Below are positions 45,076-57,390 of a stretch of DNA of 64,000 nucleotides, one piece after another. The position numbers were made by a program, and so were the translations under genes. The stretch lies in contig NW_023998485.1 in assembly GCF_014805625.2 (NCBI RefSeq), positions 221,511 to 285,510 on the forward strand. The letters are read 5' to 3'. Numbering within the stretch: position 1 is the first letter of the stretch; each line of letters opens with the position of its first letter. The stretch is from Glossina fuscipes. Its lineage: Eukaryota; Arthropoda; Insecta; Diptera; Glossinidae. The notes under the pieces were generated by a model. The model ran no database searches, was not told the origin of the DNA, and worked only from the letters and a program-made list of their open reading frames with translations.

Positions 45076-48000
45076 AAGTTCTTGGACGCAGGTTACTATT
45101 GAAGATGATTAAATCGCTTAGAGTATAACATAAATGAAGACAATTCTAGTTTTAAAAACCGACAAATTGATCTTTTTTTAGAAAAAAATAGACTACACCA
45201 ACCGGACACTATAGGCTTTCGAAATTGTCTGTCTTTTTGTGCTGTTCTCCAATGAGAAAGTTGGCGGACCGACTTTCTTGTTTTCCCTTTGAATACGTTA
45301 CTCCAGAACAATTTTATAATCGAAAATTTTTTGAGGGTAAGAAGAATGCATTCTTTACCGACTGATCTAAACTTCTTGTTCGATACAGTCACTCGATAAT
45401 CGACAGCAATAAGCCCAACCGACTAAATGAGCTTACTCGGATCAGTTATACACAACTTCTTACTTATTCCAATCTGCGGTACAGCTCGATTCTAAGACAT
45501 TGTTAATGTTAGTTTAGCGGACACCTTAAACAATGCAGAGTCATAAACTAACATAAATAGTATCAAATAAGAATGCTTGTCGGGGTTTTACCCTTTGCTC
45601 GCTAATTTTGTGCAAATATTAATTTTCTTCTAATCACTTAAATATTCTCCTTGTCCACAGCCATGTTCATTATAATAAAAGATTTCAATCTGTTATGCTC
45701 TATGCTTCTAGAAATCATTATTTCAACTAGATAGCGACTTGCTTTCTTACATTGAAAAAACCAGTAGCTGCTACTCCACCGGGTTAATTACCACGCAGTG
45801 TGTTAATCTCTTTCAATCTCCATTTTCTCTCAAAAAATCATAACAATTTTCTTTTATTTTGCCACTGCGGCTAAGTTAAGAGGCAGAGAACGCGATTAAA
45901 AGAGAAATATAGAAAGAAAAGATCACTCGTAAATGAGGAAGGCTACGAATGCATATAAATGTGCTTTTATAGGTTTTCTTGTGGCATTGACACAATGAAC
46001 TGGTGAAGTTATCATTGCTATTACTGCTACTATCATCGTGTTCTACTGAAGCATACGCGTTTAATAATGTAACCATCTAAATAACATTTGAAGTCATCTT
46101 TCATAGTTTTCCATTTTTCCTTCCACGTACATACGTACATGCAAGGGCTCATAGTTGAACGTCTGTTTGGTTGTTTGACTCGCTGACTGACGCGTTGGCT
46201 GGTGGACTAAGTATAGCGATTGTTTTGGTTGTAAAAATTTATATGCAGGGAAAAAACCAGTTTAAACGGATTTTCATTTTATAGGTCAAATGTACGCAAA
46301 AATTTATTATAAAAAACTTATGACAACCACTGATTTCTCACGTTAGTTTTAATAAAAGAGAAATTTGATTTTTAAACCTGACTTGACGATCAATCATGCG
46401 GAGAGAAAAAATTTTCCATTTAATTTTTAGAATTTTTATTAAAGAAATTTATTAAATCTTGTTTCCACATTATATGTCACATACGCATAAATGACTTTAC
46501 AACACAAGCTGAACTGTCAATTTGGTTGCTGGTATCGCCATTCATTTATGAATTATTAAGAATTCAAAGCACATGCAGACACAGTTACTGCGGTCGTTGG
46601 TTAGCCATATTTTCTTTATTTCTTTAGCCCGTAAATTCATATGCAACATTGTTGTATTATTGCAATCATCAATATTACATGTCTATGGCAGCAAGAGCAG
46701 AAGCAGCATACCGTATTTGTCCCCACAATATATGCACACTATGAAAAATGAAACAAAAATTGATTCTTTGCTCTCCTTGCATATGTTCTAAACTTTAATA
46801 TCTCTTTATCTCTCTCAGACTAAATCATTCTTTGCACTCTTATTTATATGTTCTATACCGAGAAACGCGAAATGAAAACATTAATTATTTATTCAGCGTA
46901 AATGAAACTTTGAATGATTGTGATGCGCTAACGAAATTGAAAACGGTGTATCAAACAATAAATTCAAGCATTCACCTTTAAGCGAAGCTTGGGTGTTGCC
47001 AACATAAAAACTATACTTTCGATTGTGTCACAAAACCGCCAGCGACCTTTTCAGCAAGTGAGGCTTAGAACACTTTAACGAAAAGTTATTGACAAAAAGT
47101 TTTTTAGATTCTATGCGTGCATTCAGTAGTGGACTATCCTTTTTTTACATTTGAATGAATGAGTTCGGATAATGACATGACTATAGATTGGTAAAGGAGC
47201 TTAGGTTAAACTTGCAAACAGTTGTTTTATCGACGTCCTTTATTTGTTAATCTACAGAAATTCGAATGGGTATGTTTACATTCTGATTGCAATGAACGAC
47301 GTGTTTATTTCCTACTTTTAAAATGCACGTAACATTCATTTCTTTCGAAATTTTCAATTTGGGCCTGTACGGCCTTCATTTGCAGAGAGAACGTTTGACA
47401 CATATATACGCTACGTCTCATAACCAATATTAGCCACGGAGTTCCACGGGTTATTTTTTTTAAAAACCGGTGCGCCGACGCAAGTAAAGTTAAGCTTTTC
47501 AAATTTTCTAAGGTCTTCTCTACTATGATGTAAGCAGTTTAATACAGAGACGCTTTTTAACCCATAATATCAAAAACTAAGCTGAATATATTCCGCTTTC
47601 AATCGAATTATGTTAATCAATGGACAGACGAACGAATATGATAAAGTCCGCTATCTTCATCAATGAATAATCCCCGCACTCCCCGCGGTCAATAAAACGG
47701 ACGGTGGATTATAACTTTTACGCATATAACAAAATTGTCTATTGGTTTTATTTTGCAGACATCCAACTTACGGTAATTAATCATATTTATATAGATTTTT
47801 TAATTTCGCAACGTTTGTGATTATTTTCTATTCACTTTTGCTACTATCATTTAATTTATTTTTAATGACTTTCGAGATCTATAGCAAACTCATGCACTTT
47901 CTTTTATAGAGACGAGGCCATCATCTATGACACTTTTTCCCATTCAAACGCATTAAAAAAACGAATGCGCTAGGAAAACAGATAGTGTTAATATCTACTA

Positions 48001-48483
48001 ATCTAACACTCAACAGATCTCGGCTCTTGCAATGTCATTAAAACAAAATTAAAGTAAAAGCTGATGTTCATCCAACTTATAGGTTTTTGCATTGTTGTCA
48101 TATTTCACATCACAGTCTGTTTTAATAATTTCTTTCGTTAGTTTAGTTTTAACATTCTTATTAATCCTCATTATTTGGTCATGTATTCAATGACTTTATA
48201 TTTTAATGGATTCCAAGAATATACAACAAAAGTGCAACTGTATAACATAAAAAAAATGCGTTCATTCATGTGGCACGTTATTATGAAAAAGATCATCAAT
48301 TTTTCCACCGTTGAGGTGGTTTAGTTCTCCCAAATTGTTGCTATAGGTATTTATGAAAAGACCAGGTCACAAGTTTAAGCAACGCTTGAAAATTTAAAAA
48401 GAGTTTCTAATAAAATCGTTCATATATGATATGAAGCACCAGAAAAAAAAAAAAAAAAACTTTTTGCATGAAAAAAATTCTTT
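45076..48483. other. No supported gene
   Basis: Probable continuation of repeat Z to about 45450, then AT-rich DNA. Minus-strand sequence at 47305-47540 is GC-richer and open in two overlapping frames but has no start, splice or domain support. Confidence 0.4.
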
Positions 48484-48489
48484 AAAAAA
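48484..48489 (-). terminator. RNA polymerase III terminator (T6)
   Basis: Six Ts on the minus strand, seven bases beyond the 3' end of the tRNA gene. A second T run follows further on. Confidence 0.75.
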
Positions 48490-48495
48490 GAAACC

Positions 48496-48622
48496 TGTCA
48501 GAAGTGGGATTCGAACCCACGCCCTCAGAGAGGACCAGAACGCTCATACTTTAATACCTATGAAAACAAAGGCAAGTTATTACACTTGAGTCTGGCGCCT
48601 TAGACCGCTCGGCCATCCTGAC
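48496..48622 (-). tRNA. tRNA-Leu (anticodon CAA) with 44-nt intron
   Basis: The minus strand reads GTCAGGATGGCCGAGCGGTC..., a leucine-type D arm, then stem CCAGA, loop CT-CAA-G, an intron 48541-48584, and TTCTGG closing the anticodon stem. A long class II variable arm and the B box/T arm GTGGGTTCGAATCCCAC follow, with acceptor strand TTCTGAC and discriminator A at 48496. The seven-base acceptor stem pairs with one G-T. The intron sits one base 3' of the anticodon, the canonical place; fly tRNA-Leu(CAA) genes are known to carry introns. Mature length is 83 nt before CCA. It reads UUG codons. Internal A and B boxes are intact and a T6 terminator follows, so it should be functional. Confidence 0.98.
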
Positions 48623-49791
48623 ATACGACGAGCGCTGGTAATATGAAGTATATAAAGTTTTTAGTTACTTTTAATTGAAAGAGCCTCTTTAAAAATATTC
48701 TAATGTAAAAGAAAGAATAAATAAAAACTGTAAAAGAAAAGAATGATTGTCGCAAAATTTAAACGATAAAAACAAGTAAAACAAAGTTTTATTCACCTTG
48801 AGGCGAATTTTTCATAACTATTAAATCGAGCAAGTATATGAAAAGAAAGTTGTAAGCAAGTTAGTTCGACAGTCAATGCATGAGATGGCTATTAAATAAG
48901 ACTTAAAATGATAATACGAAAGAGTTTTCGCCTTTGAGTAACTTTTCATGCATGAGACAGCAGCGACACATCTCTAATCAGACAAAATGAATTTATATTT
49001 TAAGTCTGCCGACATAATTCAATTCTTAAACGTAAATAAAAGACGATGAACGGTCGACCGTGAATAATGTTACAAGCTTAATCTCAAGACTCTAGACTAA
49101 AAGAAGAGGAAAATTCTCTAGTATTCGAAAAATATTGTCCGCCTAACTTTGCTGCATATTTTTATGATATGATGAAAAATGGTAAGAAAAATGGGCATTA
49201 TCACAATAAAGTAATAGCATGAAAACCTTTTGCATGGTTAGAAATAATATTGTTAACTATTTACGTCTTGCAATCTTCACTTTCATTACTATGAAATTAG
49301 TAACATTTCAGACGGACAATAGCTCAATTAAGCATTTGAGAACTGTGCCAAAGTCTAAATGACGTTCTTTAGATTATACGTTATTTTTTCGAATGCTACA
49401 GACTTTGGGAGCAAGTGAAACTGTCTTTAGCTGTAGGAAAGAAAATTATGCAAATTTGATGTGATAATATTAGCCAGTGTGATGATTTCACGAATTAAAC
49501 CTTTTTTCAGAAATAGTTACATTTGAAAATATACTTAATATATATTGTATTGCTAGCGACCTTGCCTTTTCTAACTTTGTTTACCTTTGCTTTGAAAAAT
49601 GAATTACTGTTTTAATTATTGTTTTAATTCTTATCAGAAGTTATAAAAAAAAATTTAATAAACAAGAACAAGGCCTTACGTATTTTGATTAATTTTCTAG
49701 AATGTTTTATAAAAACTCTTTCAAATAAAAGTATTTCTAAAATTAATACCTAAAAATAACATACTATATATATTTACCATCTAATTTACAG
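48623..49791. other. No gene seen
   Basis: AT-rich flank of the tRNA. Confidence 0.5.
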
Positions 49792-49853
49792 AAAAACCTC
49801 CTGCGAATCACACTACCTCCTATAAACCTGCTATATGTTCCAAAAGTTGAAAG
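49792..49853 (+). CDS. Possible isolated 62-nt internal exon
   Basis: Bounded by a good acceptor (atctaatttacag) and a fair donor (AAAG|GTAAAA). Inside, two frames are open; the phase-0 frame reads KNLLRITLPPINLLYVPKVE. Internal exons this short occur in large genes with long introns. No neighbouring exon was found on either side. Confidence 0.2.
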
Positions 49854-50049
49854 GTAAAATTTGGAAATTATTGATAATTGCTATTTTTGGGGATTTACAA
49901 ACAATCAATTGACAAAACCTAATGTATCGTCAAGTGGAATGTCCCGAATTAAAAAGTTTTTAATAGAAAAGATAACGGGTTCGATTAAAAGTGAACATAA
50001 TTTTCTTTCTTCTTCACGTTATTTGCTTATAACCTAATAGCAGATTATA

Positions 50050-50166
50050 ATGTCCGTTCTTCTAGCTAGCGGTAAGATGTTAGGCGCCATCAGATCGCAA
50101 AATAAAGTAAATACAACGACACTTAAAAGACATTGGCAGAACAAGCTTCGTGCTCCGGCCGACTAA
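50050..50166 (+). CDS. Possible 38-aa small ORF, GC-richer than flanks
   Basis: ATG 50050 to TAA 50164-50166. It starts MSVLLASGKMLGAIRSQNK and ends LRAPAD. Codons are noticeably GC-richer than the surroundings, which is unusual here. It could be a small protein or the first exon of a larger gene. No homology recognised. Confidence 0.22.
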   Translation: MSVLLASGKMLGAIRSQNKVNTTTLKRHWQNKLRAPAD

Positions 50167-52374
50167 AGATTGGACTCTGGTTTATGTTTTACACAAAGTA
50201 TCATCTAATTACAGAAAACAGTGCGTGTAAATGTTAGCAATAGATAGCAGTAAGCCTCTTTTACATCTCAAATAATGCTTGAAATTGTTAATAAATGTCA
50301 GTTAATTCAGTCAGTTAATTAAAAATCTTAAAGCAATATTCTCTATGGTTATCACGTTTAACAGGGACAACCCCGTGTCCGTAAAACTAATAGGAAAAAA
50401 CATGCTATTCTGTTAAAATGAAACATATCTTTCGTGTTTTATGAATTAATGGAGAATGTTTTATAGGGACATGTATTTTAATAAGTTTTTGCTCTGCTAA
50501 GAAGAATATGTATAATGTTTAATGTAAACCTAAAAGCATTTTGTTCTATCCGTTCTATTAAAAAAGACCAATAAAAGCTTCAAAAAATCAAAAATCTAAA
50601 ACGCTTTTTTCCTTAACAGTAACCACCACAATATATGGCAGCATATTAGATCACCCATTACGATGGTAACAGAAAACATTAAGGCTTATTTTTGATAGTC
50701 TTTTAAAAAAAAACAACAAAAAACAAAAGCTCGTGACCCTTTTAAATTTTTTAAATTAACAAAAAGTAAATTGACATCTAAAGAGGTACCTATGTTTTCA
50801 TTTGATCATCAAACATTCTCAAAACAAAAAAAGGAGGTTCTTACTTCTAACGCGGACTTATTTCTACATGTGATTCCAACCGGTTCTAATGGCAACTTCC
50901 TGTTCAATCGAATCCTTTCAGCTATCGAAAATTGAGAAAAAATATTACATTTTGGTAGAACCCTGCACACGCATTTCAAAGTGCGCACATTCCGCCCATA
51001 TAATGTATATATGTTCATAACATACATATGAATATATAACAATCATAATACATATGAACATATAAATTGAAGGTTCAAATTTTTCTTAGCTACTTCAAAA
51101 CCGAACAAAAATACCGAATGAAAGCTTCAAAAATTTTATTATATATCATTTTACAACTAGCGAAACGCTTGCAGTGGTAGGCGTTTAAGATTCGTCTTAA
51201 GCTGTCTATAGTTTTAATATTTGTTTTTATTTATCTCTTAAATTTTAGCATAGAGATGCAGTACAGCCTATTTTTTCCTCTTTTCTTTTGAAACATACAC
51301 ATAACTATATATAAATGAAACCGGTTTTTTTGTGGTTTCCTATAGAATCACATAAAAGCAATTTTAATGTAGTTTACTACTACTACTACCAATACTGCTA
51401 TGTTCCTTTACGAGATAGTTTTTGTTATCGTTGCTGTTGTTTTGGTTGCGCGATGAGGACGAATATTAAAAGAGAACTCAAAGTTCGCTAACAACACAGA
51501 ATTGAGTCAAATCTGTGGAAAAACAGGTTTTTTATGTTTATCTGTTTAACTGACAATGCTACTGCAGCTCTATGCCTGAACGTTCGCTATTTGTGTTATA
51601 GTTTTTAAATCATGTGACTGGCATTTTATTTAGATTTTCATTGTTTTTTTTTTTTTTTTTTAACGTTGATTTTTTGTACGCAACCTTAACCGCTAAATAT
51701 GTTAACAACTGAACATTTTGTATATATTAAATGAAAAAGGGTTACTGTTTTAATTGTTTTTTTTTTTTAATTTTCATTTGTAATTTATTCCTTAATTTAA
51801 TCTTTATAAAAAGGTGCTGAATGCATTTAAATGTTACGAATTCATTAAATTGTAGTCAACAAGATTTTATTTTTTTAATTTTATGTTATTTTTATTTGTT
51901 TTATGGATTTAAAGAATGGAAAACCCCTTTCGCGATCACCAAAAGATGTCACAATTTTCGGCAGCAAATACTCTTTCCTTTTATTTCTTTGTTTAAAGCA
52001 AACAATGCAAAGTCAGTATAATAATAATCATCGTCTGACAAATATCGCTCATGTTGATTAAAGCCGACAATAATTAGAATTTTGAAGATAATCTTTATGG
52101 GAAACTTATGTAGACAAAATCGCCTTTGAAGTGTAAAACTTTTGCTAGTCTCTACTCTATAATATGATAAAAGTGTGCTCGCATGATTTTTGTAACAGTC
52201 AATATGCTTTCTAAAAGCAGCATGCACTTATTCAGAGTACCACGTTCTAACAGCGCCACCTTCTGATTACTAGCTGAATTGCAATTGTATATCGTTCACT
52301 GTTGTCCTGACAATCACCCAAATTTTGTGGCTTTTGAAAACAGATTCCAATATTTCTGTCGAAATTGAAGCCGG
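50167..52374. other. No supported gene
   Basis: AT-rich DNA with a T17-18 run near 51646-51663 and trinucleotide stretches such as (TAC)n near 51375-51390. Confidence 0.5.
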
Positions 52375-52510
52375 TAGATCGATTTTTGCGGCTAGTAAAA
52401 TGTTTACGCGGGCGGACAGACGGACGTATTCAAATCGATTCAGAATTTGACGCTGATAATGAATGTATTTGCTTTATGGGGTGTCTGGGGCCTACTTCTG
52501 GGTGCTGCAA
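52375..52510 (-). repeat. Dispersed repeat Z, copy 5
   Basis: The reverse complement reads 'tttgcagcacccagaagtag', then 'accccataaagcaaatacat', 'gtcaaattctgaatcgattt' and 'cgtccgtctgtccgcccgc', matching copy 4 (44868-45075). Confidence 0.7.
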
Positions 52511-52679
52511 AGATTTTGAGAAAATATAAATATAGCGGTCGTTTATTGGTACGAAATGCATGTATTTGACACGATTACATTCTCTCTCTTTAATTGTTAC
52601 GATGAATGAGAAATGACCCTTAGTTGTAAAACTAAAGTTAAGCTACAAACATAGGCAACAATTTTTTTCAACTTGTTAA

Positions 52680-52920
52680 ACATGAACATAAATGCGAATT
52701 TAACTAACAAGCAAGGCCACTTACCATATCTCTTAACAGACCTCTGTTAAGGGCCCTAACAGGCTTTTGTTAAATATTTAAAGTTAACATAAAGTTGGCA
52801 TTGGAAGCCTACTCCGGCCTTATTATGCAACGGAAATGTTTTTGTGGACACCGCATGAATCTATATGAGAATGCCTTTCAAATAAGCTAAACAAATTAAA
52901 ATTCTGCTTATAGGAGCTAT
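52680..52920 (-). repeat. Dispersed repeat X, copy 3
   Basis: The reverse complement reads 'agctcctataagcagaattt', then 'catatagattcatgcggtgt', 'ggagtaggcttccaatgcca' and 'agagatatggtaagtggcct', collinear with the copies at 32437 and 39057. Confidence 0.75.
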
Positions 52921-53220
52921 TTTATTTCAAAAAAAACGTAGAAGTAAAGGCAGACCGCCAAAGTAGTTCACATAAATTTATAACTTTACTAAAAATCAAA
53001 ACTTTATGTCATTGTTAATTTCTCCCAAGTCTTATTAACATGCAGGACGCTGTAGTTGTTCAAATGCGCAATATGAAATATTTCAAATACGCCAGAATTT
53101 TTATGCCTTAAAGGATGTTAAGAGTTATCAGAAAAGCGCGATTTCATTACGCTGTTCAGGATCCATCACAGCCAAAATCCTCTTTATATATCACTACCTT
53201 CCCTAATCGAGTTACAACAT

Positions 53221-53390
53221 TATAGTCGCGCAAAGGCGGCTGTGCAACACATTACATCACTTCGCCTAATACAATTTTTCATGTATTTTCATCACAAAAT
53301 ACCAAAAATTACACTTTGTGTCCGCGTAAGGATATGCTTTATATGGAAACTTATGTCTGAAAGAAGGCCCACAAAGTCAATTGACATGGT
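53221..53390 (+). repeat. Dispersed repeat Y, copy 2
   Basis: Reads 'tatagtcgcgcaaaggcgg', 'catgtattttcatcacaaa', 'taccaaaaattacactttgt' and 'gtaaggatatgctttatatg', collinear with copies at 15421 and 58350. Confidence 0.6.
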
Positions 53391-54207
53391 AGAAATTTAC
53401 CACAACTATTTTCCTATTTAAAAATCTTATAATTTTTTATTTATTGCCGCAAGAAAGTACTAAAAATTAAATCTTATTGGAATATGAAGGTCTTCTTTTC
53501 ATGGGACCCTTCACATGGGCTAGGGTTCAAAAATCGACAAGCTTCATTTAGATTTCATGAAGTTAGTTTTTTTTCAAATCGTTATTGTCGTTAAATTAGA
53601 TATTAACGTAAATTAATTAATTACTTTAGCGGTTTCTCCATACATATAATACTTTCTCGCCTCTATAGAACTCATCTAATCCTACCTATTTATGTTTTTA
53701 TTTACCATTGGATAATGTTGCTTAAGTTTTACGCAAATAAATACATAAACAAGTAAATCAAATAATTAAAGGTGAATTTATATCAAGTCTTTCATAGTGG
53801 TACATATATCTACAAAAACTTTGTACGGCTTCTACTGCAGATGCTGCAGGGCATAACTACTGAACACAAAATGGGTCAAATGGTTCCCTTTACAGAACTC
53901 AGTGCACGTTCTTATAAAGTTTGCGTTATTTCCTTTCTTAGTTTGGCGCTTATATTTATGAAATTGTAAGAGTTTATACGAAACAGGGCAGTTTATGTCC
54001 ACAGAAAAGCCCATTAACATTTCAGAGTCCTGAAATTTTAGAACTTGAAAGTAATGACCAAAAGGCAAAAAGTTTTTGAAAATGCCCAAAGATGTCTTCT
54101 TTCAATATATTTCCAATAATTTTAGCAAATACTATGGCGTTACGCTTAGTAAAAATTCAGTACATTTTGTTTACGAGTTTTTAACTGTAAAATTTTTCGC
54201 AGATTAA
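53391..54207. other. No complete gene; possible upstream exon
   Basis: An open stretch ending MGQMVPFTELSARSYK...FLSLALIFMK stops at a donor-like GTAAGA (53966), but its phase does not match the exon at 54208. A short leader-like ATG at 54134 (MALRLVKIQYILFTSF) also fails to join in frame. Confidence 0.35.
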
Positions 54208-54417
54208 ATGTTTGCAGAAGCTTTTGTACCGTCAAGACTTCCTTTCTTTCTTTTGGCCGCTTTCTATGAAATGAATGAAGTTTTGTACGCCAATCGTTTA
54301 AGAAGCTTTTACGGCAAATTAAACAAAACCCTTGAGGAAAGTTATACAATAGTCCTATCTCTATGTGATAAGTATTTCGTGAAAGAAATGTCTGATCTCT
54401 TCGTTAATGGTGGTTGA
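54208..54417 (+). CDS. Coding-looking terminal exon, unknown protein
   Basis: The frame from 54208 to TGA 54415-54417 has a convincing protein composition: FVPSRLPFFLLAAFYEMNEV, then LYANRLRSFYGKLNKTLEES, and the end KYFVKEMSDLFVNGG. Two acceptors precede it (tttttcgcag, ending 54202, and gtttgcag, ending 54217); only the second gives an open join (phase 1). The ATG at 54208 might also be a true start, with FFLLAAFY as a weak hydrophobic segment. No first exon with matching phase was found, so it is partial or decayed. Confidence 0.4.
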   Translation: MFAEAFVPSRLPFFLLAAFYEMNEVLYANRLRSFYGKLNKTLEESYTIVLSLCDKYFVKEMSDLFVNGG

Positions 54418-55919
54418 CAAATAATAGATGGGAAAGATTATTAAAATATTGAAATATGTAATCATATATATAAACAAAATAGAAAAAGAGAAAAATGAAG
54501 GCAATGCAAAATTTGACAATAAATCACAATTGTTAACGTAAAAGGGGCAACATTGGATATTTTTCAAAAGTCAATTCTTCTCGCACATTTCTTTATTTTT
54601 CTGATTACAATTCGGCTGGTTGCAGTGTTGTTTTAACACCTTTTATTATTGCATATAAAAGTTCTTTTCATGATATTACACATCATGCATATTTCTGCAT
54701 TTCATGGTGGTGCTTGCTTATGAAATTGTTAGCACATCTTTTAGACACAACAACATAAACATTGACTTCCTTTATGTGCAGCAACGTCGTGTTCGGTTTT
54801 GTTTCAATTTTGCATATTTCCTTATTTTCTGTTGTTATTTTCCCTATTCATCATGCAGCTAAAGTTTCGATTTTATGCAATTTTTGCAAAATTTTCACAA
54901 CATGCATCAACTTCCTTCTTTTTAGAGTCCTTTACTCTTCGGCCTGAGTGCATGAATTGCACTGAGGGCCAAGGTATATCTGTGTGACTAACGAGAACGA
55001 AGGGAAAGTAAGAAAAAAATTCCATATGAACTTTTTTTTTAATATTGTTGTGATTTTTCGAGGTTTTTTTAAGGGTTTAATGTTTTTGTCCTTTTTATTT
55101 TCTGCCTACTTGCGTCTGTGTCCACTCTGCTTCGTTAGGTATGTGTGAGAGAGCTTTTGATTTGAGGTTTTGCTGGGTAACAGAACAATTTATAGTTGTC
55201 AGCAATCGTTTTGATATCATTTCTGATTTCATTTTGTCTGCTTTTTTTCTACATTTGTGTAAAGAGGACAATTTATTATTGTCCTTGTTGGTGCTACTAG
55301 GGTAATGGTTATTAGCTTTTCTCCTTTCGTTTTATTAGTTAATTTCAGGCACTGAGTCTGCATTCGAAAGCTTTTCAACTGCATATGGGCATCTGGGCTT
55401 ACTGGCTGCGTATTGCTGTTATTGTGGTTGATCAAATCACACAAGCTGGGTGAATGTTAAAATTTATGTGATAAGCTGCCAGGATAGTTTTGCATGAATG
55501 AAATGAATTTGTAACAATTTGCACGCGAGTTGGAAATTAAATGGGAATTCCGTTGTTTAGGGCAAACATTTTTATCGAAGGATTGCGAATAATAACTCAG
55601 TTACGCCGTTCGGTAAACATCTCTTGCCAACCGCGTGAAACTTATTATATAAATATTATGAAATCACGCAAATATACAACTTTGTTTTTTGTAAATAGCC
55701 ACAGAGGAGATGTCCACTATATATATATATGAACAACGCGGTAATGGTCAAGGAGAAAAAGTTGTGGAAAGGAACGTAGTTACCTTGTAGGCCTTTTAAG
55801 TGGATTGGTAAGTGGGGGTAAATAGGCTTTTGCCAATCCAATATCCACCGAAGCTGCGGCCAGACGACAATTTAGTACACCGGCATGATAATCCCAATTC
55901 TTATCTGCTACGCTACGCG
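54418..55919. other. No gene seen
   Basis: AT-rich DNA with T-rich tracts and a short (TA)n run near 55720. Confidence 0.5.
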
Positions 55920-56120
55920 ACTACCCAAAATGATGGATAATGGTGGAAATCTAGACACACCCAAAGGTAGCAAAATAGAACGGTAGTATAAATTGCTTGA
56001 CATTGATGCTATGAATGTGGACAATCGTCCAACGCCATCTGCCACACAACTCGTGAAAGATGGGTCTGCAATATAGAAAATTTTAAATGACATCTCTTAT
56101 TGAAAGATTCCCAGAGGTGG
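55920..56120 (+). pseudogene. Degraded coding fossil, unknown family
   Basis: The plus strand reads LPKMMDNGGNLDTPKGSKIE, stop, KLLDIDAMNVDNRPTPSATQ, LVKDGSAI, stop, KILNDISY in one frame. Two stop codons interrupt otherwise well-formed protein sequence. The antisense frame is open but looks worse. Possibly a retroelement or processed-gene remnant; I could not place it. Confidence 0.35.
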
Positions 56121-57206
56121 GATTTAGCTATATTCGCATGCTCGTATATGTTCACTAGTAATCTGTTATTGAAATTGTCAAAATACCGAAAATCAAAACA
56201 GACAATTCATACATACATACAAAATACTTCCTAAATATTTTCATCAACAAGCTACTAATATACATTCGAGGTAGAAAGTATGCGGAATTATTAAACGAAA
56301 AAGTAAAAAAAGAAATTTATCTTCAAAACAAATTGACTTGACTCATTTCTGAATGAATCTTACATAGAGTGCTTGGAATATGACTTTGAGCTTCTTTCGA
56401 AATTTTTGTTGGTCTCGAAACATCTTCTTCTAAGCGGTATTAGAAATAGAAAATGTAAAACATGATATGACCAATTTTAGGTACGGTCTTTGCCTGATCA
56501 CATTAGTCGTGGTTTCGATTCGTGCTTTGAATGAAATTTGACCCTCAAATAACCCATCTAACCATGATATATTTGTTGCTCTAAACAAATATCGGAATGT
56601 TGCGAACAGCTTTAAAATACAAAAGTGGTGTAAGTCCACTTTATAACTTATAGAGATACTTAAGGGCGTGCGTTTGAATAGTATTTGAAAAGAATAGGCA
56701 TATGCAGTAGTTTTAGGTTATTTAAATAAAAAATTTACTTAAGTTTGTAATCTAATGGCGGTGAAAGCACTAATTAAAACTAATTGGTAACTTCAAATGA
56801 ACTTACTCTACTTTCGAAATCACCAAAATATGGAAATCATACATTTATTATATATCGCACGCGACACGGGTTGGCACGACAATAGAAAGATTCGAATATT
56901 ATGTTTTCAAATTATGTGAACCAAATGTTATGTCTCTGCAGAAAGCGGACATCGTTTCCAAAGTAGTTACATTTATTATTTCATTAACTACGCAAATTCG
57001 TTTTCATAAAATAACTTTGAAGGATTCTTTTCAAAATATGTTCATAGATAAAAACATCACGACACTATTTTCAAAGTAACAGTCTTGCAAACAGTCTTGC
57101 AGTCCCGCGGTAACTTCTTGACTACGTACATATTGTTGCCGTTGCGATAATCATTAAAAATCTTAAATCATTTATCAAGCATTTGAATGCTTTATATAAT
57201 GCCAAT
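56121..57206. other. No gene seen
   Basis: AT-rich DNA with chance ORFs. Confidence 0.45.
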
Positions 57207-57390
57207 ATGATTACGCTTCTACTTGCTCTGCTGAGCTGTCTGATGGTTGTTCCTCGATAGTTCCCAATGCTTGGAGAGTTTTGGTGCAGAAAATGTTATT
57301 TATGTAAACGTTTCATTAAAACGTCATATCAGAAATTTCTCACAAAGTGTTGTTGAGTTTTGTAAAATTCCACTTATCTTTTCTATAGAT
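57207..57390 (+). pseudogene. Signal peptide followed by out-of-frame coding sequence
   Basis: ATG 57207 starts MITLLLALLSCLMVVPR and stops at 57258-57260. The overlapping frame from 57247 continues with protein-like sequence (DSSQCLESFGAENVIYVNVS, then LKRHIRNFSQSVVEFCKI) to about 57390. One base gained or lost near 57245-57257 would unite them into a secreted protein. This may be a decayed small secreted-protein gene or an indel error. Confidence 0.3.
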
